The notes under the pieces were generated by a model that was not told the origin of the DNA, did no database searches, and saw only the letters and a list, made by a program, of their open reading frames with translations. A stretch of 48,424 bases of DNA from Polyangia bacterium. Lineage in GTDB: Bacteria; Myxococcota_A; Polyangia; Polyangiales; Sandaracinaceae. The stretch is from NCBI GenBank assembly GCA_030426845.1, contig JAUHXR010000026.1:1-48424 (forward strand), read 5' to 3'. A program made the position numbers and the translations under genes. Positions 16,760 to 25,879 of this stretch are shown here, one piece after another. Numbering within the stretch: position 1 is the stretch's first letter; the number at the start of each line of letters is the position of its first letter.

Positions 16760-17815
16760 GTGGCGTCGTTGACCCTCAGAGGCCTGCGCAAGCGGCTCGG
16801 CGAGAACGAGATCCTGCGCGGGATCGACCTCGACGTGGAGGACGGCGCCTTCGTCGTGCTCGTCGGTCCGAGCGGCTGCGGCAAGTCGACGCTCCTGCGC
16901 ACGATCGCGGGGCTCGAGACGCCGGACGCGGGCGAGGTGCGGATCGGGGACGTCGACGTGACCGAGCGGCCGCCGCGCGAGCGCGACGTCGCGATGGTGT
17001 TCCAGAGCTACGCGCTCTACCCCCACCTCAGCGTCGGGGAGAACCTCGCGTTCGGCCTGAAGCTTCGCAAGGAGCCGGCGAGCGTGATCGAGGCGCGGGT
17101 GGCGGAGGTCGCGGGGATGCTCGGCCTCGACGATCTCCTCGAGCGCTACCCGCGCCAGCTCAGCGGCGGGCAGCGGCAGCGGGTCGCGATGGGGCGCGCG
17201 ATCGCGCGCCGGCCGCGCCTCTTCCTGTTCGACGAGCCGCTCTCGAACCTCGACGCGGCGCTGCGTACCGAGGTGCGGGTCGAGATCAAGCGGCTCCACG
17301 CGCGGCTCGCGTCGACGATGGTCTACGTGACCCACGATCAGGTCGAGGCGATGACCCTCGCCGATCAGCTCGTCGTGCTCAACCGCGGCGAGGTCGAGCA
17401 GGCCGGGCCGCCCCTCGAGGTCTACCACCGGCCCGCGTCGCGCTTCGTCGCGGCGTTCATGGGCAGCCCGGCGATGAACTTCCTCGAGGTCGCCATCGAG
17501 GGCGGCGAGGTGGTGGCCGACGGCGTCCGGCTCGACGCGCCAGCGCTCGACGACGCGCCGGCGCGCGCGCTCCTCGGGGTGCGGCCCCACGACGTGGTGG
17601 AGGCCGAGGACGGCGGCCTCGAGATGACGGTCGACGTGGTCGAGGCGATGGGGTTCGAGGCCTACGCCCACGGGCGCGTCGGCGAGGCGCGCTTCGTGGC
17701 GCGCGTGCCCGGCGAGCGCGCGGCGGGGCTCGCGCGGGGCGACGTGCTCCGGCTGGCGGTGGACCGCGAGTCGCTCCACCTGTTCGACCTCGAGACGGAG
17801 CGCGCGATCCGTTGA
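16760..17815 (+). CDS. MalK/UgpC-type sugar ABC transporter ATPase
   Basis: 351 aa. Walker [10 protein letters not shown] (36-44), Q-loop [10 protein letters not shown], signature LSGGQRQR (134-141), Walker B LFLFDEP and H-loop THDQ (H192) are all intact, and a C-terminal OB-type regulatory domain carries GVRPHDV. This is the CUT1 carbohydrate-importer ATPase class. I choose the GTG at 16760 because it yields the standard opening [11 protein letters not shown]; a GTG at 16727 would add 11 residues rich in Cys. CATGCT at 16746-16751 lies 8 nt before it. The stop overlaps the next start (TTGA), so the three transporter genes form a tightly coupled operon. Confidence 0.93.
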   Translation: MASLTLRGLRKRLGENEILRGIDLDVEDGAFVVLVGPSGCGKSTLLRTIAGLETPDAGEVRIGDVDVTERPPRERDVAMVFQSYALYPHLSVGENLAFGLKLRKEPASVIEARVAEVAGMLGLDDLLERYPRQLSGGQRQRVAMGRAIARRPRLFLFDEPLSNLDAALRTEVRVEIKRLHARLASTMVYVTHDQVEAMTLADQLVVLNRGEVEQAGPPLEVYHRPASRFVAAFMGSPAMNFLEVAIEGGEVVADGVRLDAPALDDAPARALLGVRPHDVVEAEDGGLEMTVDVVEAMGFEAYAHGRVGEARFVARVPGERAAGLARGDVLRLAVDRESLHLFDLETERAIR

Positions 17816-19986
17816 GGCGCGGGGTCACGATCGGGCTCGCGCTGCTCGCGCTGCTCGTACCCGGGCTCGCCTCCAGTCTTGCATGTGCGCAAGACGAGCT
17901 GCGGGTGTGGCACGCGTATCGCGGCCGCGAGGAGGCGGCGCTGGTGGAGGCGGCGCGCGCGTTCGAGGCGAGCGCCCCCGGCGTCCACGTGGTGCTCGTC
18001 GCCCAGCCGTTCGGCGCCTATGCGAGCAAGCTCGGCTCGGCGATCCCGACCGGCAACGGGCCCGATCTCTTCATCGACACCCACGACCGGGTCGCCGCCT
18101 ACCAGCGCGCGGGGCTCGTCGCGAGCGTGGCCTCGGGCCCCCTCGAGGCGCGCATCGCGCCGGAGCACTGGGGGGCGTTCCGCGTGGCGGGGGAGGTCTA
18201 CGGGGTCCCGCTCTCGCTCAAGGGGGCCGCGCTCTACGTCAACCTGGACCGCGTCGCCGCGCCGCCCGAGACGCTCGAGGACATCGAGGCGCTCCGCCTG
18301 CCCGACGGGGTGTTCCCGCTCGCGATGGAGGCGGAGAGCGCGTACTGGACCGCGCCGCTCTTCGCCGCCTACGGCCGGGGCCTCCTCGACGACGAGGGCG
18401 GCTGGGGGCTCACCGGCGAGCCGGCGGAGCGCGCGCTCACCCACCTCGCGCGCCTCGTGGAGCGCGGCGTGGTGCCCGAGGAGAGCACCGGCGCGCTGGT
18501 CGGGCAGCTCTTCTCGGACGGGCGCGCGGCGACCGCGATCAGCGGGCCGTGGCTCGCGGCCGAGCTGCCCGAGGCGCTCCGCTGGCAGGTCGTGCCGCTC
18601 CCCCGCGTCGAGGGCGCGGGCGGCGCGCCGATGCGCCCCTACGTCACGGTGGAGGGCGCCTACGTCTCGGCGGAGGCCCGGGCCCCCGAGGCGGCGCTCC
18701 GCTTCGCGCGCTACCTCGCGACCGGCCCGGGGGCGCTCCTGCGCGCGCGCCGCGGGCGGCAGGTGGTGACCGACCGCGAGGCGTGGTCGTCGCTCGGCTC
18801 GGACGGCTTCCTCGCGCGGTTCCGCGAGGCGGCGGAGGGCGGCGTGATCACGCCGACCCACGAGAACATGAGCGTGGTCTACGTCCCGGCGGACCGCGCG
18901 ATCCGCAAGGTGATGCGCGGCACCGCGAGCCCCGCCGAGGCGCTGGCCGAGGGCGCCCACCGCTTCGAGGACCTCACGCGGCCGCTCCCCGACCCGGTGG
19001 ATCCGAGCTGGGGCGTCGCCGCGCTCGGGGCGCTCTCGCTGCTCCTCGTCGTCTGGATGACCGCGCGCCTGCGCGATCCGGAGATGCGCGTCGCGATCCG
19101 CCGCTCGATGCCCGCCTACCGCTACGTCGCGCACGCGGCCCTCGCGGTAGGGCTCCTCGTCATCCTGCCCCTCGCGGTCGGCGGCGCGACGAGCTTCTTC
19201 GCGGGCCGCGGCACCGACATGCACTTCGTCGGACTGGCGAACTACGTGGACATCCTCACCGCGCGCGGCGGTGACCTGCTCGGCCACGGGTCGTTCTGGC
19301 TGACGCTCCTCGTGACCGTCCTCTGGACCGTCCTGAACGTCGCGCTGCACGTGGTGATCGGGGTCTCGCTGGCGCTCGTGCTGCATCGCCCGTACCTCCG
19401 CCTCAAGGGCGTCTACCGCGTGCTGCTCATCCTGCCGTGGGCGGTCCCCAACTACGTCACCGCGCTCGCGTGGAAGGGGATGTTCCACCGCCAGTTCGGC
19501 GCGGTGAACGCGATCCTCGGCGGCTTCGGGATCGAGCCGGTGAGCTGGTTCTCCCACTGGGCCACCGCGTTCGGCGCCAACGTCGCGACCAACGTCTGGC
19601 TCGGATTCCCCTTCATGATGGTGGTGACGCTCGGCGCGCTCACCGCGATCCCGAAGGACCTCTACGAGGCCGCGGCGGTCGACGGCGCGACCGCGTGGCA
19701 GCGCTTCTGGAAGATCACCGCCCCGCTCCTCGCCCCGTCGCTCGCCCCCGCGGTGGCGATGGGCTCGGTGTGGACGTTCAACATGTTCAACGTGGTGTTC
19801 CTCGTGAGCGGCGGCGAGCCGGACGGGGGCACCGAGATCCTCGTCTCCGAGGCCTACCGCTGGGCCTTCACGCGCGGCAACCAGTACGGCTACGGCGCGG
19901 CCTACGCGGTCCTCATCTTCGTGATCCTCGCGATCACGACGCGGCTCACCGCGCGCCTCACCGGTCCGTCGGAGGCGCGTCGATGA
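17812..19986 (+). CDS. Fused sugar-binding protein and MalF-type permease
   Basis: 724 aa. A TTG start overlaps the ATPase stop and gives a clean signal sequence ending near LACAQDE. Residues about 27-390 are an extracellular solute-binding domain of the sugar class (ELRVWHAYRGREEAALVEAA, GNGPDLFIDTHD, GPWLAAELPEALRWQVVPLP). A membrane span (about 399-420), a short basic loop and then a MalF-type permease domain follow, with ILPWAVPNYV and the EAA loop EAAAVDGAT from residue 619 that docks on the ATPase. There is no stop or frameshift between the two parts, so binding protein and permease are one polypeptide. The substrate is probably a sugar or oligosaccharide, by family. Confidence 0.9.
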   Translation: MRRGVTIGLALLALLVPGLASSLACAQDELRVWHAYRGREEAALVEAARAFEASAPGVHVVLVAQPFGAYASKLGSAIPTGNGPDLFIDTHDRVAAYQRAGLVASVASGPLEARIAPEHWGAFRVAGEVYGVPLSLKGAALYVNLDRVAAPPETLEDIEALRLPDGVFPLAMEAESAYWTAPLFAAYGRGLLDDEGGWGLTGEPAERALTHLARLVERGVVPEESTGALVGQLFSDGRAATAISGPWLAAELPEALRWQVVPLPRVEGAGGAPMRPYVTVEGAYVSAEARAPEAALRFARYLATGPGALLRARRGRQVVTDREAWSSLGSDGFLARFREAAEGGVITPTHENMSVVYVPADRAIRKVMRGTASPAEALAEGAHRFEDLTRPLPDPVDPSWGVAALGALSLLLVVWMTARLRDPEMRVAIRRSMPAYRYVAHAALAVGLLVILPLAVGGATSFFAGRGTDMHFVGLANYVDILTARGGDLLGHGSFWLTLLVTVLWTVLNVALHVVIGVSLALVLHRPYLRLKGVYRVLLILPWAVPNYVTALAWKGMFHRQFGAVNAILGGFGIEPVSWFSHWATAFGANVATNVWLGFPFMMVVTLGALTAIPKDLYEAAAVDGATAWQRFWKITAPLLAPSLAPAVAMGSVWTFNMFNVVFLVSGGEPDGGTEILVSEAYRWAFTRGNQYGYGAAYAVLIFVILAITTRLTARLTGPSEARR

Positions 19987-20825
19987 GGCGGGGTGGGGCC
20001 GAGGCGCTCGCGCACGTCGCGCTCGTCGCGGCGGTGGCGTTCGCGCTCTACCCGGTGCTCTGGGTGGTGAGCCTCGCGCTCTCGCCGACCGACGCGCCGA
20101 GCCCGAGCGCGCTGCCGCTCCCGACCGATCCGTCGACCGTCCACTTCGCCGAGGTGCTCGGCACGCGCGACGCGGACGGCGCCTGGCTCTTCGGCCGCCA
20201 GCTCTTCAACTCGGTGATGATCGCGACGGCCACCTCGCTCGTGGCGATCGCGATCGCGACCCCGGCCGCCTACGCGCTCGCGCGCTTCCGCTTCGTCGGC
20301 GCCGAGGCGGGGACCAAGGCGCTCCTCGCGACCCAGATGTTCCCCGGCGTCGCGGCCGCGATCCCGCTCTACATCCTGCTCGACGCGCTGCACCTGCTCG
20401 ACAGCGCGACCGGGCTCGTGCTCGTGTACGCGACGACCGCCGTACCGTTCGCGATCTTCCAGCTCCGCGGCGCGTTCGAGGGCATCCCGCGCGAGCTCGA
20501 GGAGGCGGCGATGGTCGACGGCGCCACCCGGTTCGGGGCGTTCGTCCGCGTGGTGCTCCCCGCCGCGCGGCCGGCCCTCGCGATCACGGGGCTCTTCGCC
20601 TTCATGACCGCGTGGAACGAGTTCATCCTCGCCGCGACGTTCCTGAGCAGCGAGGAGAGCTACACCCTGCCGGTGGTGCTCCAGCGCTACGTGGGCGAGT
20701 ACGACGCCCAGTGGGGCGCGTTCGCGGCCGGCGCGATCCTCGTCTCGGTGCCCGTGATGGCCCTGTTCTACGCGCTCCAGCGAAACCTCGTCGGCGGGCT
20801 CACTGCGGGTGGGGTGAAGGGCTGA
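19983..20825 (+). CDS. MalG-type sugar ABC transporter permease
   Basis: 280 aa with about six membrane spans. The EAA loop reads EEAAMVDGATRFGAF (EAA from residue 174), and TAWNEFILA and LPVVLQRYVGEY are typical of MalG. It starts at an ATG overlapping the stop of the fusion gene (ATGA). With the ATPase and the binding-protein/MalF fusion this completes a CUT1 importer without a separate binding protein. Confidence 0.95.
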   Translation: MRRGGAEALAHVALVAAVAFALYPVLWVVSLALSPTDAPSPSALPLPTDPSTVHFAEVLGTRDADGAWLFGRQLFNSVMIATATSLVAIAIATPAAYALARFRFVGAEAGTKALLATQMFPGVAAAIPLYILLDALHLLDSATGLVLVYATTAVPFAIFQLRGAFEGIPRELEEAAMVDGATRFGAFVRVVLPAARPALAITGLFAFMTAWNEFILAATFLSSEESYTLPVVLQRYVGEYDAQWGAFAAGAILVSVPVMALFYALQRNLVGGLTAGGVKG

Positions 20826-20848
20826 TCTCCTGGTAGGCTCGGCCGGGT

Positions 20849-21610
20849 ATGAAGCACGGTCGCGCCCGCTCGTTGGGCCTCGTCATCCTCGCGCTCCTCC
20901 TCGCCAGCGGCTGCGGCCCGCGGGGCGGCGGCGCCAGCCAGCGAACCACCGTGGCCTCCGGCACCGCGCGGCCGGGAGGGGCCGTCGATCTGGTGCGGAT
21001 GGTCCCCACGGGGCCGTCGACGGTCCTGCACGCCGATCTCAACGCGGTGCGCCAGGACGCGGCGCGCTACGACCGCATCGCGAGCCAGCTCGCGACCGAG
21101 CTCGGGCTCGCGGCGGAGTCGGCCACGATCCGGGCGCTGCTCGATCGGACCGACTCGGCGGTCGGCGTCTTCGTGCCCGGCGGGGCGACTCAAGAAGGCT
21201 TGCTGATGTTCACCGGCCGCTACGCCGCCGAGGACTTCGACCAGGTCCTCGCGATCGCCACCGCGCGGCACGGCGCGCAGGTCGCGGCCCAGGCGACCGC
21301 GAGCGGCGGCCGGCTCTACGCGCTCGGTCAGGCGACCGTCGCGCAGCTCGACCAGTGGACGCTCGCGGTGGCGGTCGGCCCGCGGATGCGCCAGCACCTC
21401 ACGACGGTCGGCCTCGGGACGGGCGCGCGGTTCGGCCAGAACCTGATCGAGTTCGGCCCGCGCATCGGCTTGCCGAACGGGAGCGCGCAGGCCTGGGCGG
21501 ATCAGTCGCAGCCCGTCGGCACCGACATGTTCGGGCTCGTGATGGCGGGCGAGAACCCTCAGATGGTCCACAACTTCGTGGCCACCGTGCAGCGGCACCT
21601 GGGCCTGTAA
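20849..21610 (+). CDS. Predicted lipoprotein, function unknown
   Basis: 253 aa. The signal ends in LLASGC (Cys22). The mature part opens with a Gly/Ser/Thr-rich linker and then a segment VDLVRMVPTGPSTVLHADLN, followed by mixed alpha/beta sequence with LLMFTGRYAAEDFDQVLAIA. I do not recognise the family. It lies 23 bp after the MalG gene and may be read with it, but TAGGCT at 20834-20839 could give it its own start. Whether it serves the importer is unknown. Confidence 0.75.
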   Translation: MKHGRARSLGLVILALLLASGCGPRGGGASQRTTVASGTARPGGAVDLVRMVPTGPSTVLHADLNAVRQDAARYDRIASQLATELGLAAESATIRALLDRTDSAVGVFVPGGATQEGLLMFTGRYAAEDFDQVLAIATARHGAQVAAQATASGGRLYALGQATVAQLDQWTLAVAVGPRMRQHLTTVGLGTGARFGQNLIEFGPRIGLPNGSAQAWADQSQPVGTDMFGLVMAGENPQMVHNFVATVQRHLGL

Positions 21611-21625
21611 CCGGGCGCGGCCCGG
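21611..21625. terminator. Hairpin at convergent gene ends, part 1
   Basis: CCGGGC-GCG-GCCCGG is a perfect 6-bp stem directly after the lipoprotein stop. No T-tract follows. Confidence 0.4.
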
Positions 21626-21657
21626 CGTCGCGGCCTGCTCCCGCCCTTCGCCCTGCC

Positions 21658-21671
21658 CCCGCCCGGGCGGG
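21658..21671. terminator. Hairpin at convergent gene ends, part 2
   Basis: CCCGCCCGGGCGGG is a perfect 14-bp palindrome in the gap between two convergent genes. With the hairpin at 21611 it may act as a bidirectional transcript end. Confidence 0.35.
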
Positions 21672-21698
21672 CGAGAGACGCGTGTCGCCCGCGCGCGC

Positions 21699-22493
21699 TC
21701 AGCAGCGGCCGTCGTGCTGCGGCATCCGCTCGCAGGCCGACGGGCCGGACCGCGCGCACTGCTGGAACGCGTCGCGTCCCGGGCACTCGTAGTAGCGACC
21801 GTTCACGCAGCACGTGAAGCTCTGCTGGCTCGATCCGACCTGTGCGCCTCCCTGGAGCTGGACGGGCGCGACGTTCGGGGTCGGGATCATCCCCGGCGGG
21901 ATCGGGAGCTGCCCGTACGTGGGCGCCGCGTAGGCGGGCTCGGGCTCCGGCACGGGCTGACTCCGCAGGTACTGCGCCTGCGCGTCCGCCTCGGCCGCGC
22001 GGCGGCGCTGGTCGGCCAGCCGCAGCTCGTGATCGCGCTGCTGCTGGAGGGCGTCCCGGCGGCTCGCGTGGATCGCCTCGAGCTCCTGCTCGACGCTGCG
22101 CGAGAGGCCCACCATGAGCGAGGCGTAGGCACGCTCGATGCGCGGCGCTCCGGTCTCCGGGTCCTCGTCGCGGGCGAAGCCGCCGCTCGTCACGTGGGTG
22201 ATCTCGACCCGCTGCGCGTCGTACACGATCTGCACCTGGAGCGAGAGGCCGCGCCGATCCTCGCGCGACGCGGTCATCATCCCCGGGGCGTCGGAGAGCG
22301 GGGTGAACCGCCGCCGCTGGAGCGCGGCCACGATCGCGGCGCGGACGTCCTCGGGGGCGCTCGCCTGCGCGAGCAGGGTCTGCTGGGTGGGCTGGAACGC
22401 GACCATGCGCGGGCCGCGGGCGCAGCCGAGGGCCGAGGCGACGATCGCGGCCGCGATGACGACGATCGCGGTGCGGAGACGGACTGAGGACAC
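21699..22493 (-). CDS. Lipoprotein with coiled segment and Cys-rich tail
   Basis: 264 aa from GTG. The lipobox is ASALGC (Cys24). A compact domain (about 40-130) contains APEDVRAAIVAALQRRRF and LSLQVQIVYDAQRVEI. An Arg/Glu/Gln-rich helical stretch (about 135-175) is followed by a Pro/Gln-rich linker and a C-terminal segment with paired Cys (SFTCCVNGRYYECPG) and three further Cys. This is a secreted, disulfide-stabilised envelope lipoprotein; the family is unknown to me. A 14-bp palindrome lies 73 bp upstream. Confidence 0.72.
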   Translation of the reverse strand: MSSVRLRTAIVVIAAAIVASALGCARGPRMVAFQPTQQTLLAQASAPEDVRAAIVAALQRRRFTPLSDAPGMMTASREDRRGLSLQVQIVYDAQRVEITHVTSGGFARDEDPETGAPRIERAYASLMVGLSRSVEQELEAIHASRRDALQQQRDHELRLADQRRRAAEADAQAQYLRSQPVPEPEPAYAAPTYGQLPIPPGMIPTPNVAPVQLQGGAQVGSSQQSFTCCVNGRYYECPGRDAFQQCARSGPSACERMPQHDGRC

Positions 22494-22500
22494 GGGGCAG

Positions 22501-22540
22501 CCTTTCGTGCGAGGGGCGACGAGGTCGAGGCGACGAAAGG
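22501..22540. promoter_or_regulatory. CCTTTCGT-N24-ACGAAAGG inverted repeat
   Basis: Perfect 8-bp arms lie immediately upstream of the minus-strand lipoprotein gene. They could be an operator or a 5' leader hairpin. Confidence 0.3.
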
Positions 22541-22566
22541 GCTTGCCTCGAGGGGGGCTGCCGTGT

Positions 22567-22580
22567 GTGAGGCGCCTCAC
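22567..22580. promoter_or_regulatory. 14-bp perfect palindrome
   Basis: GTGAGGCGCCTCAC lies in the 149-bp gap between the STAS-like gene and the lipoprotein gene, both on the minus strand. It could be an operator for the downstream gene or a transcript-end hairpin for the upstream one. Confidence 0.35.
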
Positions 22581-22642
22581 GACGGGCGGCTCGCCCGCGC
22601 GCGACGCGGCCGAGGTCAGGCCCGCGGCGATTCCCGGGGCGC

Positions 22643-23008
22643 TCAGACCACGAGCGAGATGGCGTGGCGCATCGCCTCCTCGCGGCTCTCGAAGAGCGCG
22701 AGCTTGAGCCCGGCGCCGAAGCTCATCGAGCGGCCCAGCATCTGGTTGAGGTGGCTCGCTGCGGCCATGACCACGTGGCGGCCTCCCGCGTCCCGGTAGT
22801 GATCGAGGAGCCCGCCGAGGTGCTGACCGAGGCTCGGCGGTACGCTCGTCACCGCGAGGGTGTCGACGAGCTGGGCCCGTGGCGTCATCGCCTCGGTGAG
22901 GTCGTAGTACCGCTCGATCGCCGCGACGAGATCCGCCTCGGTCACGTCCCCGCGGTAGACGAACTCGATCAGCCCATCCCTCAGCCACTGCACTTCGACC
23001 GTGATCAT
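22643..23008 (-). CDS. STAS/SpoIIAA-like small protein
   Basis: 121 aa. It opens MITVEVQWLRDGLIEFVYRGDVTEADL, then PRAQLVDTLAVTSVPPS, GGRHVVMAAASHLNQM and FESREEAMRHAI near the end. This alternation of short strands and helices, with the strand-Asp turn at VDTLAV, resembles SpoIIAA-like STAS proteins found as stand-alone genes in myxobacteria. The phosphorylatable Ser/Thr of anti-sigma antagonists is not clearly present. It is divergent from the DUF1592-type gene with a 207-bp gap. Much longer open frames on this strand here are antisense artefacts. Confidence 0.65.
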   Translation of the reverse strand: MITVEVQWLRDGLIEFVYRGDVTEADLVAAIERYYDLTEAMTPRAQLVDTLAVTSVPPSLGQHLGGLLDHYRDAGGRHVVMAAASHLNQMLGRSMSFGAGLKLALFESREEAMRHAISLVV

Positions 23009-23108
23009 GCGCTGCTTTCGTCGAGAGGTCGCGACTCTGCCGGACAACCTCGAGCCGTGCTCCGTGACGAACGCACGAGTCGTTACGTAGCCTTTTGAGG
23101 ACGGCGGC

Positions 23109-23132
23109 GTCAACACGGGTCCATACGTTGAC
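23109..23132. promoter_or_regulatory. GTCAAC-N12-GTTGAC inverted repeat
   Basis: Perfect 6-bp arms with a 12-nt spacer, in the 207-bp divergent gap between the STAS-like gene and the DUF1592-type gene. Position and symmetry suggest an operator. The right arm also contains TTGACA (23128-23133), which could be a -35 element. Confidence 0.35.
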
Positions 23133-23215
23133 ACCACGGCCTGGCGCGCTCGTCCCGGTGACGCCTTGGCGACGTCGCGCTGACCCGATCGAGCCCACTG
23201 GGGGTACCCTTGGGC

Positions 23216-25879
23216 ATGCTCGTCCGTCTCGTGTGGCCCGCTGGGCTGGGGCTGCTCCTCATCGCCGCGGTCGGCTGCCAGGGCACGATCTTCCCCGGGG
23301 ATGACCCGGATGGCAGCGCCCGGGCCGACGCGGGGCCCGAGGGGACGCTGGCCGACTGCACGCCGCGGGAGGCCGAGCTGGAGGCGCAGGTGGGCGCGTT
23401 CCTCGAGTCGACGTGCAGCCACGCCGGCTGTCACGGCCCGGTCGGCGCCCAGGGCCCCTCGCTCGCCGCGGCGGACCTCCCCGAGCTGGTGGAGGCGGGG
23501 CTGTTCGTGCCCTTCAACCCGAGCGGCGGGCTGATGCAGCGGATCAACCCGACCGACCCGACCCTGATCATGCCGCCGACCCGGCACGAGAACCCGCCCG
23601 AGACGATCGCGATGCTCGAGGAGTGGATCGGCCTCGGCGCGCCCGTCCGGTGCAACCCCGCGCCGCCGCGGCCGACCCCGGCGCCCAACTCGCTCGACCA
23701 GGACGACCTCTTCACCTGTGGCGCGCCGGTTCCTTTCCCCCGGGAGCTCGCGCTCCTCACGCGCGACGAGTTCATCCACCGGGCGGGAGGGTTCCTCGGC
23801 GACGTTCAGCTGCAGAGCACCCCGTTCCCCGCGACGAGCCAGCCGTTCTCGACCGGGACGGTCGGCGCGGCGCTCGACCCGGCCCTGGTCGGCCTGCACC
23901 TCGACGTGCTCGAGGCTTCCCGCGGCATGCGGGCCAGCGACCGTGACAGCCGGCTCCGCCCGCGCGGCGACGGGCGCACCGGCGTCAACGCCCCCAACCG
24001 GCTGTGGCAGCGGAGCCTGTCCGATGCAGAGCGAGCCTCGATCACCTGCTTCACCGACGCGAGCCGCGCCGCGGCCGAGGTCGCGGCCGACGAGGCGTGC
24101 AAGCGGGCCTACGCGTCGCTGCTCCTCGAGCGGTACGCGTTCCAGCGGCGACCTTCGGACGGCGAGGTGGACGTGCTCGTCGGGTTCCTCGACGACGAGC
24201 TCGCGGCCGAGGCGGACGGCGCGCGGCGGACCACCGAGGATCATCTCACCGACGCGGCGATGATGATGTTCGGGACCTTGCACCGGCCGATGATGGGGGG
24301 CGCGGACGGCGCGCTGAGCCCCGACGAGTGGGGCCACGCCCTCGCGGCCACCCTGGGGACGGCGCCGATGAACCCCGCGCTGCCCCTCGACGTCGAGCGC
24401 CCCGAGCTCGGCTGGGTGGACGACTTCCGCGCCCGCCGCGACGCGGGCGAGCTCGACTCGGTGGACGCGGCCCGGGGCTTCATCGCCCAGGTGCTGGACC
24501 TCGACGCTGGCTACGTCGGCGGGCGCCACGCGGCGACCCTCGAGACCGCGCGGCCCGACCTCGTCTACGACGACCGGGTGCAGGCGATGCGTCGCCCCCG
24601 CCGCGGGCGCTACTGGCTGGCGCCGCGGATCGCCGGCTTCTTCCGCGAGTACTTCGGCTACGCCGACGTCTCGTCGATGGCCAAGGACGACCCGATCGTG
24701 ACGAGCCGCTGGGACGTGCCGTGGCTGCCGCGCTTCAACGACGCGTCCTTCTCGGGCGGCTACCAGCTCGAGCGCGACGGCGCGAACCCGAACCGGCCGC
24801 CGCATGGCGAGCCGCCCATGGTCGCGCAGCTCGACGACTTCATCGCGCGCTCCGTCCTCGAGGCCGAGCAGGGTGGGGGCGACGTGCTGGAGGCGCTGCT
24901 GACCGGGCGCACCTACCGGCTCCCCGCGTCGCTCACCAACCTCGAGGGCTTCGCCGGCCGCGGCGTGCGCTCGTCGGGGGCGTGCGACCCGCAGGCGTGC
25001 ACGGGGGACGGCGCATGCTGCCCGAGCGGGACCCACTGCGAGCTCACCGCGTTCGCGTCCGACGGCGCGCCGGTCGGCGAGTGCCTGCCGCTCTCGTTCC
25101 GGCAGTTCCACTTCATGGCCGCGGTCTACGGGCACGGGCCGATCGTCGAGAGCGACGCGGAGGTGCTCGCGGCGGGCGGCGACCCGGCGGTGGTGATGGA
25201 CCCCGCGCATGCGGCGCGCTGGGTCGAGATGCCGGCCGACGAGCGCTCCGGGGTCCTCACCCACCCGACGTGGCTGGCGATGTACGGCGGCAACGAGGAC
25301 ACGGGACCGAGCGCGGTCCTGCGCGGGCACTGGGTCCGCGAGCACATGTTCTGTGAGGACGTCGCGGGCCTCGACCTCGTGAGCCTCGACGCGCAGCTCG
25401 CGCCGCCGGCGGACGGGCAGCGCGCGCGCGACCGCATGGTGGCGACCTTCGGCGACCTCTCGGTGCCGTTCCGCGACCGCGTGGCCCCCGACGTGCGCTG
25501 CTCCAACGCGGCGTGTCACGGGCGGATGAACGAGCTCGGGATGACCTTCGAGGTGTTCAACCACGCGGGCTTCGCGCGCTACGACGACCACGGCCAGGCG
25601 CCGGACGGCCACGCGGTGATCTACGACTGGCCCGGCCGGCGCGGCCCGGTCGAGGTGGCCGACGCGCTCGAGCTCACGCGGCTCCTCGCCGAGGACCCGC
25701 ATGTGCGCCGGTGCTTCCTCCGGCACGTCTTCCGCTACTTCGCGGGGCGCTACGAGACGCCGGCCGACGCCTGCGTGCTCGCCGAGATGGAGTCGGCCTT
25801 CGCGGGGGGCTCGTTCCTCGCCGCGGTGGAGGCGCTGATGACCCATGACGCGTGGCTGACCCGGGAGGTGGCGCAGTGA
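23216..25879 (+). CDS. DUF1592/DUF1588/DUF1585-type lipoprotein with CX4CH sites
   Basis: 887 aa. The lipobox is AAVGC (Cys21). CSHAGCH (C67, C72, H73) and CSNAACH (C762, C767, H768) are CX4CH motifs, a variant of the CXXCH haem site. Between them the order fits the planctomycete/myxobacterial DUF1587-1595-1592-1588-1585 architecture: LTRDEFIHRAG, RYAFQRRPSDGEVDVL, WLAPRIAGFFREYFGY, GVLTHPTWLAMYGG with SAVLRGHWVREHMFC, and a final RRCFLRHVFRYFAGRYE. Function is unknown; these proteins usually pair with a DUF1552 protein, as here. The ATG at 23216 is preferred to a TTG six bases earlier; TACCCT lies 5 nt before it. The last codons overlap the next gene. Confidence 0.85.
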   Translation: MLVRLVWPAGLGLLLIAAVGCQGTIFPGDDPDGSARADAGPEGTLADCTPREAELEAQVGAFLESTCSHAGCHGPVGAQGPSLAAADLPELVEAGLFVPFNPSGGLMQRINPTDPTLIMPPTRHENPPETIAMLEEWIGLGAPVRCNPAPPRPTPAPNSLDQDDLFTCGAPVPFPRELALLTRDEFIHRAGGFLGDVQLQSTPFPATSQPFSTGTVGAALDPALVGLHLDVLEASRGMRASDRDSRLRPRGDGRTGVNAPNRLWQRSLSDAERASITCFTDASRAAAEVAADEACKRAYASLLLERYAFQRRPSDGEVDVLVGFLDDELAAEADGARRTTEDHLTDAAMMMFGTLHRPMMGGADGALSPDEWGHALAATLGTAPMNPALPLDVERPELGWVDDFRARRDAGELDSVDAARGFIAQVLDLDAGYVGGRHAATLETARPDLVYDDRVQAMRRPRRGRYWLAPRIAGFFREYFGYADVSSMAKDDPIVTSRWDVPWLPRFNDASFSGGYQLERDGANPNRPPHGEPPMVAQLDDFIARSVLEAEQGGGDVLEALLTGRTYRLPASLTNLEGFAGRGVRSSGACDPQACTGDGACCPSGTHCELTAFASDGAPVGECLPLSFRQFHFMAAVYGHGPIVESDAEVLAAGGDPAVVMDPAHAARWVEMPADERSGVLTHPTWLAMYGGNEDTGPSAVLRGHWVREHMFCEDVAGLDLVSLDAQLAPPADGQRARDRMVATFGDLSVPFRDRVAPDVRCSNAACHGRMNELGMTFEVFNHAGFARYDDHGQAPDGHAVIYDWPGRRGPVEVADALELTRLLAEDPHVRRCFLRHVFRYFAGRYETPADACVLAEMESAFAGGSFLAAVEALMTHDAWLTREVAQ

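Noticed and set aside
16027-17811. Open frame upstream of and continuous with the binding-protein/permease fusion
   Set aside because: It runs in another frame through the AgmX-type lipoprotein and the ATPase genes and is Arg/Gly-rich. The TTG at 17812 followed by a signal peptide is the sensible start.
22643-25846. A very long open frame on the minus strand opposite the DUF1592-type gene
   Set aside because: It is the antisense of a well-recognised gene, is Arg/Val/Glu/Ala-rich low-complexity sequence, and only its last 121 codons (the STAS-like gene) look like a protein.
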